From positions 1,302,001 to 1,366,000 of the forward strand of contig NZ_CP168034.1 in NCBI RefSeq assembly GCF_041530365.1: a DNA stretch of 64,000 nucleotides. Reading direction: 5' to 3'. Under the pieces are notes generated by a model. It was not told the DNA's origin and searched no databases. It worked only from the letters and a program-made list of their open reading frames with translations. Positions 16,899-29,900 of this stretch are shown piece by piece (the stretch's first letter is position 1; every line of letters starts with the position of its first letter). The position numbers were made by a program, and so were the translations under genes. The DNA is from Capnocytophaga sp. ARDL2 (GTDB taxonomy: Bacteria; Bacteroidota; Bacteroidia; Flavobacteriales; Flavobacteriaceae).

Positions 16899-17946
16899 AG
16901 TAGAGGAGGCACTTTTGCACAATCGCCCGTTTGTCTTGTATCGAAAACCAAATGAAACTCAAATAAATGCTTGGTTTCAAAATACTGATAAATTGGTGCA
17001 ATTTGCTGATTTTATAGAAAATAGTTTTGTGTTTGCTCCATTTGCTTTGGATGAAAAAATCTATTTTTTGCAGAAAGATTGTGAAATTTTTCAAGAAGAA
17101 ATCAATTTTTTAGTTGAAAATAATCAACAAAAAGTAAACGATTTTCCTACGATTAAAAATGAAGAAAATATAAAAAAACAACATATTTCTTTAGTAGAAA
17201 AAGCCGTTTCTTCCATAAAAAACGACGAATTTTCAAAGGTAGTTTTGGCTCGAAAGGAAGAAGTTTCGGTTGAAAAAAATGATTTTTTCTTTTATTATCA
17301 ACGATTGTTACAAAATTATCCTACCGCCTTTGTGTATTGGTGGTTTCATCCTAAAGTGGGAATGTGGATGGGAGCAACGCCCGAATTATTGCTCGAAAAT
17401 CAAAATCAAACAGTAAAAACGGTCGCTTTGGCAGGAACCATTTCGGCAATTGGAAAAAATAAAGAGGAAATCGTTTGGGGAGAAAAAGAAAAAGCCGAAC
17501 AACAAATCGTAACGGATTTTATTGTAAATGTGTTGAATGCTCATTGTGAAACGGTAACAACCTCTCAAGTTTATACCCATCAAGCAGGAAATTTATTTCA
17601 TTTGAAAACTGATATTCAAGGGGAAATTTCGGATGAAAAACAATTGGAATTTATTGTAAAAGATTTACATCCAACCCCAGCACTATGTGGTTTTCCCAAA
17701 GAAAAAGCCAAAGAATTTATCTTACAAAACGAAGGATTTGATAGAGAGTTTTACGGTGGATTTTTAGGCGAATATCAAATCAAAGAAAAACAAACACAAC
17801 TATTTGTCAATCTGCGTTGTATGCAATTGGTGGAAAATAGAGCGTATATATACATAGGAGGAGGTATCAATGTGGAAAGTATCCCAGTAAACGAATACGA
17901 AGAAACGGTAAATAAATCAAAAACTATTAAAAAAGCGTTGAATTAA
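16882..17946 (+). CDS. menF: Isochorismate synthase
   Basis: This 354-residue chorismate-binding enzyme converts chorismate to isochorismate for menaquinone or siderophore synthesis. Family blocks visible are FSKVVLARKEEV, YWWFHPKVGMWMGATPELLL, VALAGTIS and the C-terminal FYGGFLGEY and YIYIGGGINVESIPVNEYEE. It overlaps the thioesterase gene upstream. Without other men or ent genes in view the pathway is inferred; menaquinone is most likely because it is the main quinone of this group. Confidence 0.88.
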   Translation: MKLNCRVEEALLHNRPFVLYRKPNETQINAWFQNTDKLVQFADFIENSFVFAPFALDEKIYFLQKDCEIFQEEINFLVENNQQKVNDFPTIKNEENIKKQHISLVEKAVSSIKNDEFSKVVLARKEEVSVEKNDFFFYYQRLLQNYPTAFVYWWFHPKVGMWMGATPELLLENQNQTVKTVALAGTISAIGKNKEEIVWGEKEKAEQQIVTDFIVNVLNAHCETVTTSQVYTHQAGNLFHLKTDIQGEISDEKQLEFIVKDLHPTPALCGFPKEKAKEFILQNEGFDREFYGGFLGEYQIKEKQTQLFVNLRCMQLVENRAYIYIGGGINVESIPVNEYEETVNKSKTIKKALN

Positions 17947-18095
17947 TTTTAGTTTTACTATGGAGGTTATCTCGATTTTAAGTGCTATTTTTTTAATCAT
18001 TTCAAAAAAATCTGTGCCAATCTGCGAAATCTGCGAGAGAAACTGGACTTTTAAAAAAGTCGGAAAATGTATGTAACAATTAAAAAAGTGTAATT

Positions 18096-18815
18096 ATGAA
18101 ATTAGATATATTAGCCTTTGGAGCCCATCCAGACGATGTAGAATTGGGATGTGGAGGCACGATTGCCAAAGAAGTTTCTTTGGGTAAAAAAGTGGGAATC
18201 ATCGATTTAACCCAAGGAGAGTTGGGAACGCGTGGTTCGAAAGAATTGCGAAAAATAGAAGCTGATAATGCTGCTAAAATTTTGAATATTTCAGCCAGAG
18301 AAAATCTGAAATTCAAAGATGGATTTTTTGTAAATGACGAAGTTCATCAGTTGGAAGTTATTAAAAAAATCAGAAAATATCAACCCGAAATTGTGATTTG
18401 CAATTCGATTAGAGATCGTCATATCGACCACGGAAAGGGAAGTAAATTGGTATCGGATGCTTGTTTTTTATCGGGATTAATCAAAATCGAAACTCGAGAT
18501 GAAGAAGGCAATCTTCAAGCATCATGGCGACCAAAAGTGGTGTATCACTATATACAATGGGAAGACATCAGACCCGATTTTGTGGTGGATATTTCAGGAT
18601 TTATGCAGCAAAAAATTGATTCTGTAATGGCGTATAGTTCACAGTTTTACAATCCAGAATCCAACGAACCGATTTCTCCCATTGCAACCAAAAATTTCAC
18701 CGAAAGTATCGAATACAGAGCCAAAGATTTGGGAAGATTGGTGTTTGTAGATTATGCCGAAGGATTTACCGTTGAGCGATACCCAGCAGTGAATAGTTTG
18801 GGGGATTTGATTTGA
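18096..18815 (+). CDS. bshB1: Bacillithiol biosynthesis deacetylase BshB1
   Basis: This 239-residue PIG-L/LmbE-type zinc deacetylase has the metal motif AHPDD at residues 10-14, LTQGELGTRGSKELRKIEA near residue 40-57, and DRHIDHGKG near residue 108-116, the BshB1 pattern. It removes the acetyl group from GlcNAc-malate in bacillithiol synthesis. The 150-bp gap upstream contains a dispersed motif ('caatctgcgaaatctgcg' at about 18019). It fits the window's general thiol-redox content. Confidence 0.93.
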   Translation: MKLDILAFGAHPDDVELGCGGTIAKEVSLGKKVGIIDLTQGELGTRGSKELRKIEADNAAKILNISARENLKFKDGFFVNDEVHQLEVIKKIRKYQPEIVICNSIRDRHIDHGKGSKLVSDACFLSGLIKIETRDEEGNLQASWRPKVVYHYIQWEDIRPDFVVDISGFMQQKIDSVMAYSSQFYNPESNEPISPIATKNFTESIEYRAKDLGRLVFVDYAEGFTVERYPAVNSLGDLI

Positions 18816-18961
18816 AAATGAGCTAATTTGGATCCCACATTGGGCGGGACAGGAATTTGGAGATTTGTTGGGGAATTTAGGAGAAAAATTTTCAATAGGA
18901 GAAAATAATGCATACAGCTTCCTTCCTCTTTTTTAGCTTTTGACAAAAAAACAAAAAAATA

Positions 18962-18993
18962 CTTGCATTGTATTTAAAAAGGTTGTACATTTG
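18962..18993 (+). promoter_or_regulatory. Promoter of the tRNA-His pair
   Basis: A perfect -7 box TACATTTG (18986-18993) lies 18 bp before the first tRNA-His. A CTTG at 18962-18965 with 20-bp spacing could be the -33 element. Confidence 0.65.
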
Positions 18994-19010
18994 CACTCGT
19001 AAAAATACAC

Positions 19011-19086
<76 letters not shown>

Positions 19087-19130
19087 AAAAAGCTTTGAGT
19101 TGAGCTTTACAAACAACAGACTCTATACAC

Positions 19131-19206
<76 letters not shown>

Positions 19207-19209
19207 TGC

Positions 19210-19243
19210 AAACTGTCTAAACGATGTTTAGGCAGTTTTTTTT
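19210..19243 (+). terminator. Intrinsic terminator after the tRNA-His pair
   Basis: Stem AAACTGTCTAAA / TTTAGGCAGTTT (one G-U pair, 5-base loop) is followed by eight T. Confidence 0.9.
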
Positions 19244-19250
19244 ATTCCTT

Positions 19251-19284
19251 TTTGTAAAAAGTATACACTTATTTCCTAAATTTG
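19251..19284 (+). promoter_or_regulatory. Promoter of the T9SS-type gene, first copy
   Basis: The -7 box TAAATTTG (19277-19284) and a -33 TTTG (19251-19254) are 22 bp apart, 25 bp upstream of the ATG at 19309. This could drive the whole toxin locus. Confidence 0.6.
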
Positions 19285-19308
19285 TAAAAATATTTAACAT
19301 TTTAAACA

Positions 19309-20629
19309 ATGAAAAAACACAATTTCATTTTTTCGTTTTTGTTGTTTTTTGTTATGACGATTTGTGGTTTCAGTCAAGAGACAACTAATGCTTTTTTTCA
19401 ACCTAAATATTGGTTGCAAAATTTCACTTCTTCTACAGATGCAAATCATTTGTTAAATGGTCATGCACCTTTACAATTGTCAAAAGATAAAATTTGGACT
19501 ACTTATGATAAACTTAGACACACCAATCAATTGTTTGTAGTGGTAAAAAGCAACGAAGAATTGCCTGTTTTATTTGTTTTGGGGAATAAAAAGAATTTCT
19601 TTTTACAATCGTCCAGTTTTCAATTGGATTATGAACGTAATTATTCTATAAAACAATTTCAACCCACAGGAGAATTGTTGGATTTTTTTCTCACAGACTT
19701 TGGAAAAAATCAATTATGGATTGTTCCTAATGACAATTTTCAATTATATGAATTGATTATCGATTCATCTGTTACTCCTAAGAATGTAAATGAAATTCGT
19801 ACCTATTTATCCATAAAATATGGAATTAATTTGCTGGAAACCAATCAGTATTATTATAATGGAATAAATTTGTGGGAAAAAGATTCTAATGATAAAAACA
19901 TTTTTGGATTGGCAGTCTTTGATAAATATGTGTTGAAACAATTGAGTAGTACTCATTCTAGAACACAGGATATTTCACTTTCATTTTCAGAATCGATAGA
20001 ACGCAAAAAATTAAGCGACGGAAGTTGTATTTTATTGGGAACAAATGAAAAAGACTATCAATTTAGAGAGGATGTATGCGAAAAACAATGGACGCTTCAA
20101 TCGACACTATCAACTAAAATAGATTGGCAATGGCATATTTCTCAAAAAGAAGCATCTACACAGGTGGATTATTATTTGCTTGTTGATAAAAAAGAATATC
20201 AAGGAAAAGCTTACAGACAACAAAGTGGTTTTTCAAGAAATAGATGTACATATAGGAAAACAAAACATACAATTGATAAGAAAAAATGCCAAAAGAATAG
20301 AGGAGGTAAAAAAAGATCTGGAGGAAGCAATTGTTGAAAAAACGGAACAATCATTGGTTCATAAATTTGAAAATCACTCCAGTTGGACAGTACATCCCAA
20401 TCCGTCAAAAACATCGAGTGATATCTATTGCCGATTCGATTTTCCAGAAAATAAAAAAGTACGATTGGCGATTTATCAAACTGACGGACGATTTATAAAA
20501 CAGTTTTCAGAAATAAACACAGCCACACAGCCAACATTTGTATTTCAGTTGGATACCGTAGGTAGCTATATGCTCATTGCCTATTTTGAAGATAGAGTTG
20601 AGTTGAGGAAAATTGTGGTTTTAGATTGA
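19309..20629 (+). pseudogene. Exported protein with T9SS sorting domain, frameshifted
   Basis: ATG 19309 opens a 342-residue frame with a signal peptide (FIFSFLLFFVMTICGFSQ). Homologous sequence then continues in the +1 frame to 20629. The overlap 20180-20337 allows a switch, for example near the six-A run 20188-20193 or just after. The second frame ends in a typical type A sorting domain: WTVHPNPSKTSSDIYCRF, then VRLAIYQTDGRF and a final RKIVVLD. That domain directs secretion by the type IX system. As written the protein loses this signal. It lies upstream of the giant RHS gene on the same strand and is repeated, with the same frameshift, at 55944. Its middle is unrecognised. Confidence 0.75.
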
Positions 20630-20908
20630 TTTTTTTAACACATAGGCTCATAGGAAACATAATTTTTTATGTATAATAATCTATGTTTTCTCTATAAGCG
20701 AAGCATCTCTGATTTATGGGAAAGTCTTTTTAATATTGGTTTTGACCATATTAAAATATACTATTCAGATAGAAAAGAATGTAAAGACGAACCTTAAAAC
20801 CCCAATAATATACATCATCAATATAGTTTTTATTAGTAATTTTTGCAAAAAACTTATTTGTATTAATAAATAAATATAATTTTTAACCCAATAAAAATAC
20901 ATTACCTT

Positions 20909-23900
20909 ATGAGACGACACCAAAAGACTATTAGTTGGTTTTTCTTGTACCTATTTGTTTTTCAAATAGGTATAGAATCGGTATATGCGTTGAAAAATCA
21001 TGATATAATTTCATATAGATTTTGGAATTCTAAAGAAAATATTAATATAAGTGCGAGTTTCTTAACTCCTCAAGTCAGCCCCCTAACCTCTACACCAGTA
21101 AAAGCCGAACTGTACGAAGTAAAAGAGGGAACTAATACTGTCGCGTGTAGTAATAACACCGAATACACAAACTTGAAATCTGGCACGAGACAAAGCCGAC
21201 TGAACGAAGTTAACCAAGGAACTTCCAACCATTTCATCATTGGTTATCACCCTGCGACTGGTGTGGATGAGCCGTTTGACAATGTGTTTGTGTTTGATTG
21301 GGAGACAAAAGATGTTGACAAACAAGTATTTTTGACTGCGGATGTCAAAGGTGTGAGCAATGCTTCGGGCTTGAGTTTTTCTGTAAACCAACAACAAGTG
21401 GTTGGTGGGTATTTTGTGGAAAAATCCAACGATTGGAAACGCATAAAAATTCCGTTGTCAACTACTCATTTACACAATGGTAAAAATCATATTTTGTTTA
21501 CCAATGGTGACAATCAACAGTTGTTTTACGAACTGAAAAATCTACAAATCCAGATTGAAAACACTAATAAAAACACAGATTTTCAATTGTTTGATGAGCA
21601 GGTTTTATTTACGCATAATCAAAAGGCGTATCTAAAAGGTACTGTTCAACCCAATGTGAAAAACATTCGTATAAATGGCGTAAAAGCTCAACTGCAAGGC
21701 GATTTTTTCGAGGTAGTTTTTCCTATGGAAAGCAATTGCAATAGCGTCACTATCGAATTGGATAAATCCAATACTACAGAAAGTCTTCAACATACTTTTT
21801 CAGAACAAAAAGAACTGACTTTCGCTCAAAAAATGGAAGAATTTTCTTTGTCCACAGCGGTTCAGTTTGATGCAAATTCTTCAACTTGGCAAGTAAGTCT
21901 TCCATCCCTTTTTTTAGAAATCCCCTCAGAATCTTATCCGAAGGCATCGCAAATTACCGCAACGCCTTTGCGTCCTCGTGATGTGGCTCCTTTGGGACAA
22001 AAAATCGTGAATGTTACTGCTACCAATAGCGGGTATCGCCTATTGCCAGCTGGGGCAAAATTTTCTGAAAGTCTATCACTTTCCTTGGGGATTGATGATC
22101 AAAAATTACCCAAAGGCTATCATTTGCACGATGTGCAAATTTTTTATTTCGATGTCGATGAAAAGCGTTGGGTAGCTATCGAAACCAAAAGTATTGATAC
22201 AGAAAATAATACGATTACAGGGCTTACCAATCATTTTACCGATTTTATTGCAGGGGTGATTCAAGCACCCGAACATCCAGAGGGTGAAGCGTTTGCACCG
22301 ACCACGATTAGCGATATGCAAGTGGCTCAACCCTTGGCAAATCAAATGCAAATTGCTCCACCCACTGCCAATCAGCTGGGAGATGGTCGCATCGAATTTC
22401 CGATACACATTCCCAGTGGTCGCAACGGTTTGCAACCCAATTTGAGCCTTTCGTACAACCACAGCGGTTCGAGTAGCGTAGTGGGGTATGGTTGGGATTT
22501 GCCTATTCCGTCGATTGCCATCAATTCCAAATTTGGAGTACCCGAATTTCACGCCCAAAAAGAAACGGAAAGTTACCTTTTCAACGGCGAAGAATTGTTG
22601 CAAAAAAATGGAAGCAACCTCTATTTAGCGCATAGAGAAGAACATCACATTAACCGAACTTCGCCTGCGTTTTTTTATCCCAAAGTAGAAGGAGATTTTT
22701 CACGAATCGAGCGATTGGGTACTGCTCCAAATGCATATTCGTGGGTGGTTTGGGACAAATTGGGAACCAAATATTACTACGGAACTCATTTAAATTCAAG
22801 AATGTACGATTCGGCAACTGGAAACATCAGCCAATGGTTTTTGGACAAAATCGAAGACAAAAATGGCAATTATATTTCGTATAATTATCATACAAAACAT
22901 TATGAATCAGATCATTTAGAAGGAGGAAAAGAAGTTTTGTTGGGATCTATTGGATACACTTTTCATCTCAATTTACCTTATGGAAACTTCAACCGACATC
23001 AGATAAATTTCATTTATTCTGATGCTTCTCGACCGGATGCTACGATTAGCTACCGCAATGGATTTAAGGAAGTTAGTGCCTCTGTATTAGAAAAAATCGA
23101 AGTTTCATCTTATGATACTGGTAGAAAAAAATCCGAATATGGTATCAATTATTTACTCAATCATTCGACAGGTGTTTTTTCAAAACATTTATTACAATCT
23201 ATTGAAACACAGTATGTAAAGTACAATGCTCAAGGAGGAATAGAAAGTTCGCATTCGTATCATCACGCCTTTGATTATTACAATGATGTATCTGGTGGTT
23301 TGTTTGGCGAAGAGCGTATTTTGAATACTCCGAGCGATATTGGTTTGGGAATTATTGACGACTTAGATTTTCTCAACAAGGTAGATTTGTCGATGCTCCA
23401 TGCCTCGGTGGACAAGGGGGTAGAACAAAAGCACATCGAAGGTGGCGTAGGCGTTGGATTGGGAACATTAGCATCCAACAATCCCATCACCTATATAGGG
23501 ACAATCAGCACGGCGTTTGCCTTTCCGGTGCGTGTTACCAACAAACCAATAGTGCAACTGGTTGATATTGATGCAGATGGATTGCCAGACAAAGTGGTAA
23601 AAATTGGCAATCAGTGGAAGTATCGAAAAAATCTCGATGGACTGGCATTTTCGCCTCAATTGTACTCTATCCACAATTTCAACGAGTTGAATGTAACCGC
23701 ATCAAAAACAGTAAATAAGCCCGATATAAATCTCAATTTGTTTCATACAACGATTGGTTTTTCTAAAAACAATACGCTGAGCAATACAACCACCTATCTC
23801 TCGGATGTCAATGCCGACGGTATTCTCGATTATGTCCGAGACAAAAAGGTGTTTTTCGGAAAAATAGACTCAACCTTAGGTCAGCCGACGTTTACGGTCA

Positions 23901-26900
23901 ATAGTGCCGAAACACCCAATGTGATTTACAAAGGTTCTGAGGTAGAGGAGTCGGTTCTCAATCAGCCGGTTGAGTTTTCTAATGCCAACGATTTGATGGA
24001 AATTGTCAAGGTTTGGCGTGCTCCAAAATCGGGAAAAATCAATATTAATGGTACGGTTTCAAAGGATTTTACCTCGGTAGATCAAGGAGTACGTGTGGCG
24101 ATTCAGCGTAGTTATTGGCAAACGTTTTCCAATGGAAATTTTTTGCTAAATGATGAAGAGGAAAATGATGAGTCTTTGATTGAAAATGATGAATTCGTTG
24201 AAGAATTAGTCGAAAATTCAGTTGAAAATGATGATTTCGTTGAAGAATTAGTCGAAAATTTAGTTGAAAATGATGAATTCGTTGAAGAATTAGTCGAAAA
24301 TTCAGTTGAAAGTGATGATTTCGTTGAAGAATTAGTCGAAAATTCAGTTGAAAGTGGTGATTTCGTTCAAGAATTAGTCGAAAATTCAGTTGAAAGTGGT
24401 GATTTCGTTCAAGAATTAGTCGAAAATTCAGTTGAAAATGATGATTTCGTTGAAGAATTAGTCGAAAATTCAGTTGAAAGTGATGATTTCGTTGAAGAAT
24501 TAGTTGAAAATCATTTCAGTCCGATAGGAATAGGTAGATTTTATACCAATTCATATATCCTTTCTCCCTCGTTGATGGTTGCTCAATCTATGCCGACCAA
24601 TTTTCAAAATATTTCGGTAACGAAAGGAGATTTGATTTTTTTTAGGGTAAACAGTAGTCAGATTCCGGTGGATGAATTGTCGATTACTTGGAATCCTGAA
24701 ATTGTTTATACCAATGAAAATTTTGAGTCGCCCAATAGCTATAAACAATATTCTAGCAACTACAGCGATGCCTTTGTTTATGGGACTTCTCAACCCAAAA
24801 TCGAAGTAATCAAAGAGCCTGGGGTCTATCAATTGGGGTGGAATGCGTTTCCAATAAACAATGTTACTTTTCAAGGAGCGGAGCTTTCTGACGAAGTGCG
24901 TATTCGTTTTTCGGTTTATAAAACTGCTCAAAATGGCGTACAATTGGTCGAGCAAAAAGAAACCATCATTCCTATTAATGGAAATCATTTGGTTCAAGCT
25001 CCTCATTTTCAACTCAATCTTTCTCAAATCGATAAATACAATCCAGATACCTATCGTTTTGTAAAAGTGGAGGTATTGGCAAATTCGCAAATCAATTGGA
25101 AAAAATTGGATACTAAATTCAACCCTTTTTTCCAAAAAATAGGCGGAGAAAAGGTGGATTTGATTCCTTATTATCAAGTGTTTGCCAATCAGCATACACA
25201 ATACGCTCCGTCTGTTTTGGTGGGTAGCCCTAAAAAGGTGGTGGTCAAACACAATTTTAGTTTATCAAACTGTACTTCTGTAGATTGCGAAAATCAATAC
25301 GTTTATTTTGTTGTAAAAAATCAACGGGGACAGATTCCGAATAATTTGATTGTCAATGGTCAAAATTTTCCTGCAAAAATTCGTTACAAACTCAATGCTC
25401 AAGGGCAAGTCACCGAGCGAAAAGCTTATAGTCATTCCACCAAAGATTATACGGTTTCGATTCCTACGACACAGAGTATTTTGAGTTTTTCGATACCTCA
25501 TTCTGCTGTGATTCAACGCAAAACGCACTTTTTTGAATACTATACTTCGAGTAAAAAAGTTGCGCACAAATTGGCGAGTTATCAAAATTTCAATTCATTG
25601 GTTTTTAATGAAAATGGCAGTTCGGCTCAAAATAATTATGTTGCTGGATTTCAAGGGCTGTACAAAGCCAATATTTTTAGTAGTGAAAACAATTTACAAG
25701 TAGGAACGCTCTATCGCAATTGGGGTCAATTTGCTTACAAAGGAGCCAATCCAGGAGAACCCTTTCAATACATCAACCGCAACCATTTATCGATCAGTCC
25801 GCTTGTGGGTGACAGTGAGGGATATTCTCAATCATCGATACAGCAACTTGAAAATCTGATGAATACTCCTGATAGCGAGGCTGATTCTATCGACGAAAAC
25901 GACAATGGAACCATTGCTATTGGAACAAATACAGTGCTCAATACCAATCGATTGCAAGCCTTGGAACGCTTTGCAGCATTGACACCCCATCGAGCAAATG
26001 CTTCGTGGCAAATGCACAACAAACTCAAGGTTACAGCCACCCAAAGTAGTCCGTTTTTGCGTTACGAAGATCAAGATGCTTCTTACAATCCGTCGGTATC
26101 TACTACGGTTTCGCCTTGTGCTTCATGCGAGGCGGTGGGAATTGTAAAACAAAGCGAAACCCACTCAAAATCACGTACGCGTTCATCAAGTATTGTTTTT
26201 ACTTCAATTTCAATGGCGACCAATTCGGGAGAAAGTCGTATGCTCAACGATTTTACCGACATCAATGGCGATGGTTATCCCGATGTGTTGGGAGGAGCGA
26301 TTCAGTTGACCAATTCGAGAGGAGGATTGACCAATACATTACAAGCCAAAAGTTTGCAAATGAACCAACAAACCAATGGTTCGGGAGCGACTGCGGGTGG
26401 TTCGGCACAGGTGTTTTCCACCTCAATCAAAGGGCAAAAAAGCAACACACATACAGTAAAAAATCACCACAACATCAATGGGGCAGGTTCGCTTTCGGAC
26501 AGTTATTTTGAATCGACTACTGAAAATCAAGGGATATTTATCGATTTGAATGGCGATGGATTGGCTGATGAAGTAGATTTTGACAATAAAAAGGTGTTTT
26601 TTAACCTAGGAAAAAGCTTTCATACGGAAAATTACACAGGATTTGCTGTACAAAATAAACATTTGGTTTCAACATCGAGAAACTTTGGTATTTCGCCAAG
26701 TGCAGGCTTGGGCTATGCTTTTACGCCTAATGTCAATGACCGTTTCAATGCCGATTTTCACTTGGGCGTAACGGGTTCGGAAACTATTTCGGAACAAAAG
26801 ACACAATTTTATGACATCAACGGTGACGGTTTGGTCGATTTTGTAAGCAATAAACAGGTCTTTATCAATACAGGAACAGGTTTTGTTACTTCAGGAATGC

Positions 26901-29900
26901 AATTGCCGGATTTTGAGAAAAATACGACGGTTCAAATCGGTTGGATGACCAATTTGTCTGTATTGTTTCCGGTTTCTGTATTTGGGATTACTATCAAGTT
27001 TGGTGGCGGTGGCGGTTATAGCCGTTCGAGTAGTTTTCATTCAGAAAAAATCCGTTTGATGGATTTTGACGGCGATGGTTTTGTTGATGTGTTGTATTCA
27101 GACAAAGAAGAGCGGTTGAAAGTGCGATTGTCAAATATTCGCCGTACCAATTTGTTGAAAAAAGTGAGCAATCCTACGGGTTCGTCGTTTATTATGGATT
27201 ACGCAACGACAGGTTCTACCTATAAAATGCCGTTTAAAAAATGGGTGTTATCGTCTGTGGATATTCACGATGGATTTGTGGGCGATGGTGCCGATGTACA
27301 ACGCCAACGCTTTGAATATCAGAATGGATTTAAAGACCGTAGAGAACGCAAATTTTTAGGATTTGGCGAAATCAAAACCCATCAATTGGACGATAATGAG
27401 CAAGTGTATCGCACACAAACACAGGAGTTTGTGCTAAACCAGCTGACCGATACAGAGGCAACGGAACCGAGTATGAGCGGAAAGGTGCGAAAATACCAAT
27501 ACATTGGGCAATTGCCTTGGAAATCATCATTGAAAGATGCGTCTGGTCGAGTGCTAAACGAGCAAATTACCGATTATCGTTTGGTGAGTTTAACAGCTAA
27601 TCAACCGATGGGTAATTTCAATACTACAGAGGCTTCGACCCAAAATTTTGGAGATAAAAGTCGTATTTTGCCCTTGGTGAAAACCCTTACACAAAAGACG
27701 CATCATTTTGAGGGAATGAGTAACGATTTTATTACCCATACACAGAGTACACAATTTCAGCGATATGACCGGTATTCACAGCCGTTGCAAGTGAAATTGG
27801 TAGAGGACAATTTGGATGTGCGTATTTTGTATCACACGATAAATAATTCGTCAAAATATTTAGTATCTATTCCACGTCAACACCGCATTTTGCATAACAA
27901 TCAAGTGTTGCGAAAAAGCGATACCACCATAGATGCTGTAGGAAATATTAGGAGTATTTCTCGCGATAGATTGGACGGTCAACAAGCGATTACAAATTAT
28001 GAGTACAACACATTTGGATTGCTGACGAAAGTAACTTTACCGAAACAAACTGCCAATTCTCCAGAGAGTAGTCGCATGTCCTATTCATACATTTACGACC
28101 CAAAATATTATCAATTTGTAACCCAAGTAACGGATGCTCACGGCTATATCAGCAGCAAATCGTACAGTAATTTTGGAAAAATAGAAAGCGTAACGGATAC
28201 CAACGGCAACCAATTTTTCTATGATTACGATGCGATGCAACGATTGGTTTTGTTCAAAGGACCATATCACAATGAAAAAACGATTGAACATGAGTACGGT
28301 CGCACGGTGCAAAATATACCTTATGCTGTAACCAAACATTATATTACCGACAATCAACATGCACAAAATGCACCGCAACAAATCGTGCATACAGTCAGTT
28401 TTTCGGATGGATTGGGTCGCATTATTCAAACCAAAAAACAATTAGACACACCGCAGGAATGTGTAGGTGGCAATGGCTATTGGTTGGAGGTTTCGGGCAA
28501 ACAATTGTACGATGCCTTGGGACGAGTAACCGCTTCGTATCTGAGTAAAGAGGAGAAAAATTGTCAAGGAGATTTTAATACTCAACTGCGATTGTACAGC
28601 GATTTGACACACAACAATCAAGAAAAAACAACCGTTGCTTACGATGCCCTCGACCGACCGCTCTTGCAGACCGTTGTAGGCTTGGATGCTGTAACTTCGT
28701 ATATTTATGGCAAGGACAACGCTACCCAAACGGCAACGACCCAAGTCATATTGCCAGAAGGCAACCAAACCACGACTTATACAGACCGCCGAGGACACAC
28801 TGTGCAATCGGTGCAGTACAACAGTGATACAAACGAGGCTTTAGCCACACAATTTGCTTACAATGCCTTGGGCGAATTGCTACAAGTAACCGATGCCGAA
28901 GGACATCATACAAAATATCAGTACAATAAATTGGGACAAAAAACTCAGACGATACATCCTGATAGCGGAACAACCAAGTTTGAATACAATCTCGACGGTT
29001 CGTTGCGACGCATGGCAAACGAAAAACTCAACCACAACAACCAGTGGATCAATTATTCGTACAACAAAAATCAGTTGATACAAGTACAGTATCCGTCGCA
29101 TACAGTATCGTATGAATACGGAACCGCGAGTGATTTGGGCAACGGACAAAACCGAGTAGGACGTTTGAAAAAAGTAACGGATTTGACGGGTACTCGAGAG
29201 TTTTCGTACGGAAAATTGGGAGAAATCACGCAAGATTACCGAGTGTTGCAATCGCAAAACGGAGTGATGCAATTCTACACCACGACCCAAACCGATTCGT
29301 GGGGGCGTGTGTTGGAGATGACTTACCCTGACGGAGAAAAATTATTTTACGAATACAATACAATAGGACAATTAAAAAAGATAAAGAATTCAAATAATTA
29401 TGTATATTTGAGGCACGTACTCTATACGTTTTTCGGCGAAGCCAAAGAGATAGAATACGGTAACAAAGTAAAAACCCAAAACGATTTTGATACCATGCGA
29501 CGTTTGCGTACGATGCGATTGCGAAGACCGAGTAACCACATTTTTTCAAATGTGCAGTACGATTATGACCGTAATCAAAATATTGTAAGACAACGAAATA
29601 CGGTATCACAGCACAACAATTTGCATTTGGGAGGCGTGAGCGATAAGCAATACCAATACGACAAATACAATCGTTTGTCGAGAGCCATAGGTACATTTAC
29701 AGGATTTAAGGAAGAGCAAAACTATGATTTGACAATGAGCTACAACGCGACTCATAGTATTGTAAACAAAAACCAGACACACAATGTAACGCTGAATCAA
29801 GTACCACAAAATTCGGTGCATAATTATCAAGCGGAGTATTTTTACGATGATGATACACACCCTCACGCACCGTCATTGTTGCAATACCAAGACGGAAAAA

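Larger units (their letters stand above)
19288..27365 (+). repeat. First copy of an 8-kb duplication
   Basis: This is collinear with 55923-64000 at a constant offset of 36635 with no indel. I found three substitutions only, at 26499, 26554 and 26702. The right end is set by the window, so the true repeat may be longer. Confidence 0.95.

Noticed and set aside
20188..20193. Canonical -1 slippery heptamer explaining the T9SS-type frame change
   Set aside because: The needed shift is +1 and the zero-frame phasing (GAT AAA AAA GAA) is not that of A-AAA-AAG, so classical -1 slippage does not fit.
24182..24517. Regular 42-bp repeats as a CRISPR array
   Set aside because: Units are adjacent with no unique spacers, are in frame and encode a 14-residue protein repeat.
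24551..25252. 233-codon minus-strand frame inside the giant gene
   Set aside because: Composition and residue pattern are those of an antisense read of beta-rich coding sequence, with no start signal or partner.
28085..29866. Minus-strand open frames of 86-156 codons recurring in every RHS copy
   Set aside because: They are antisense shadows of the conserved RHS coding sequence; they recur because the plus-strand gene is copied.
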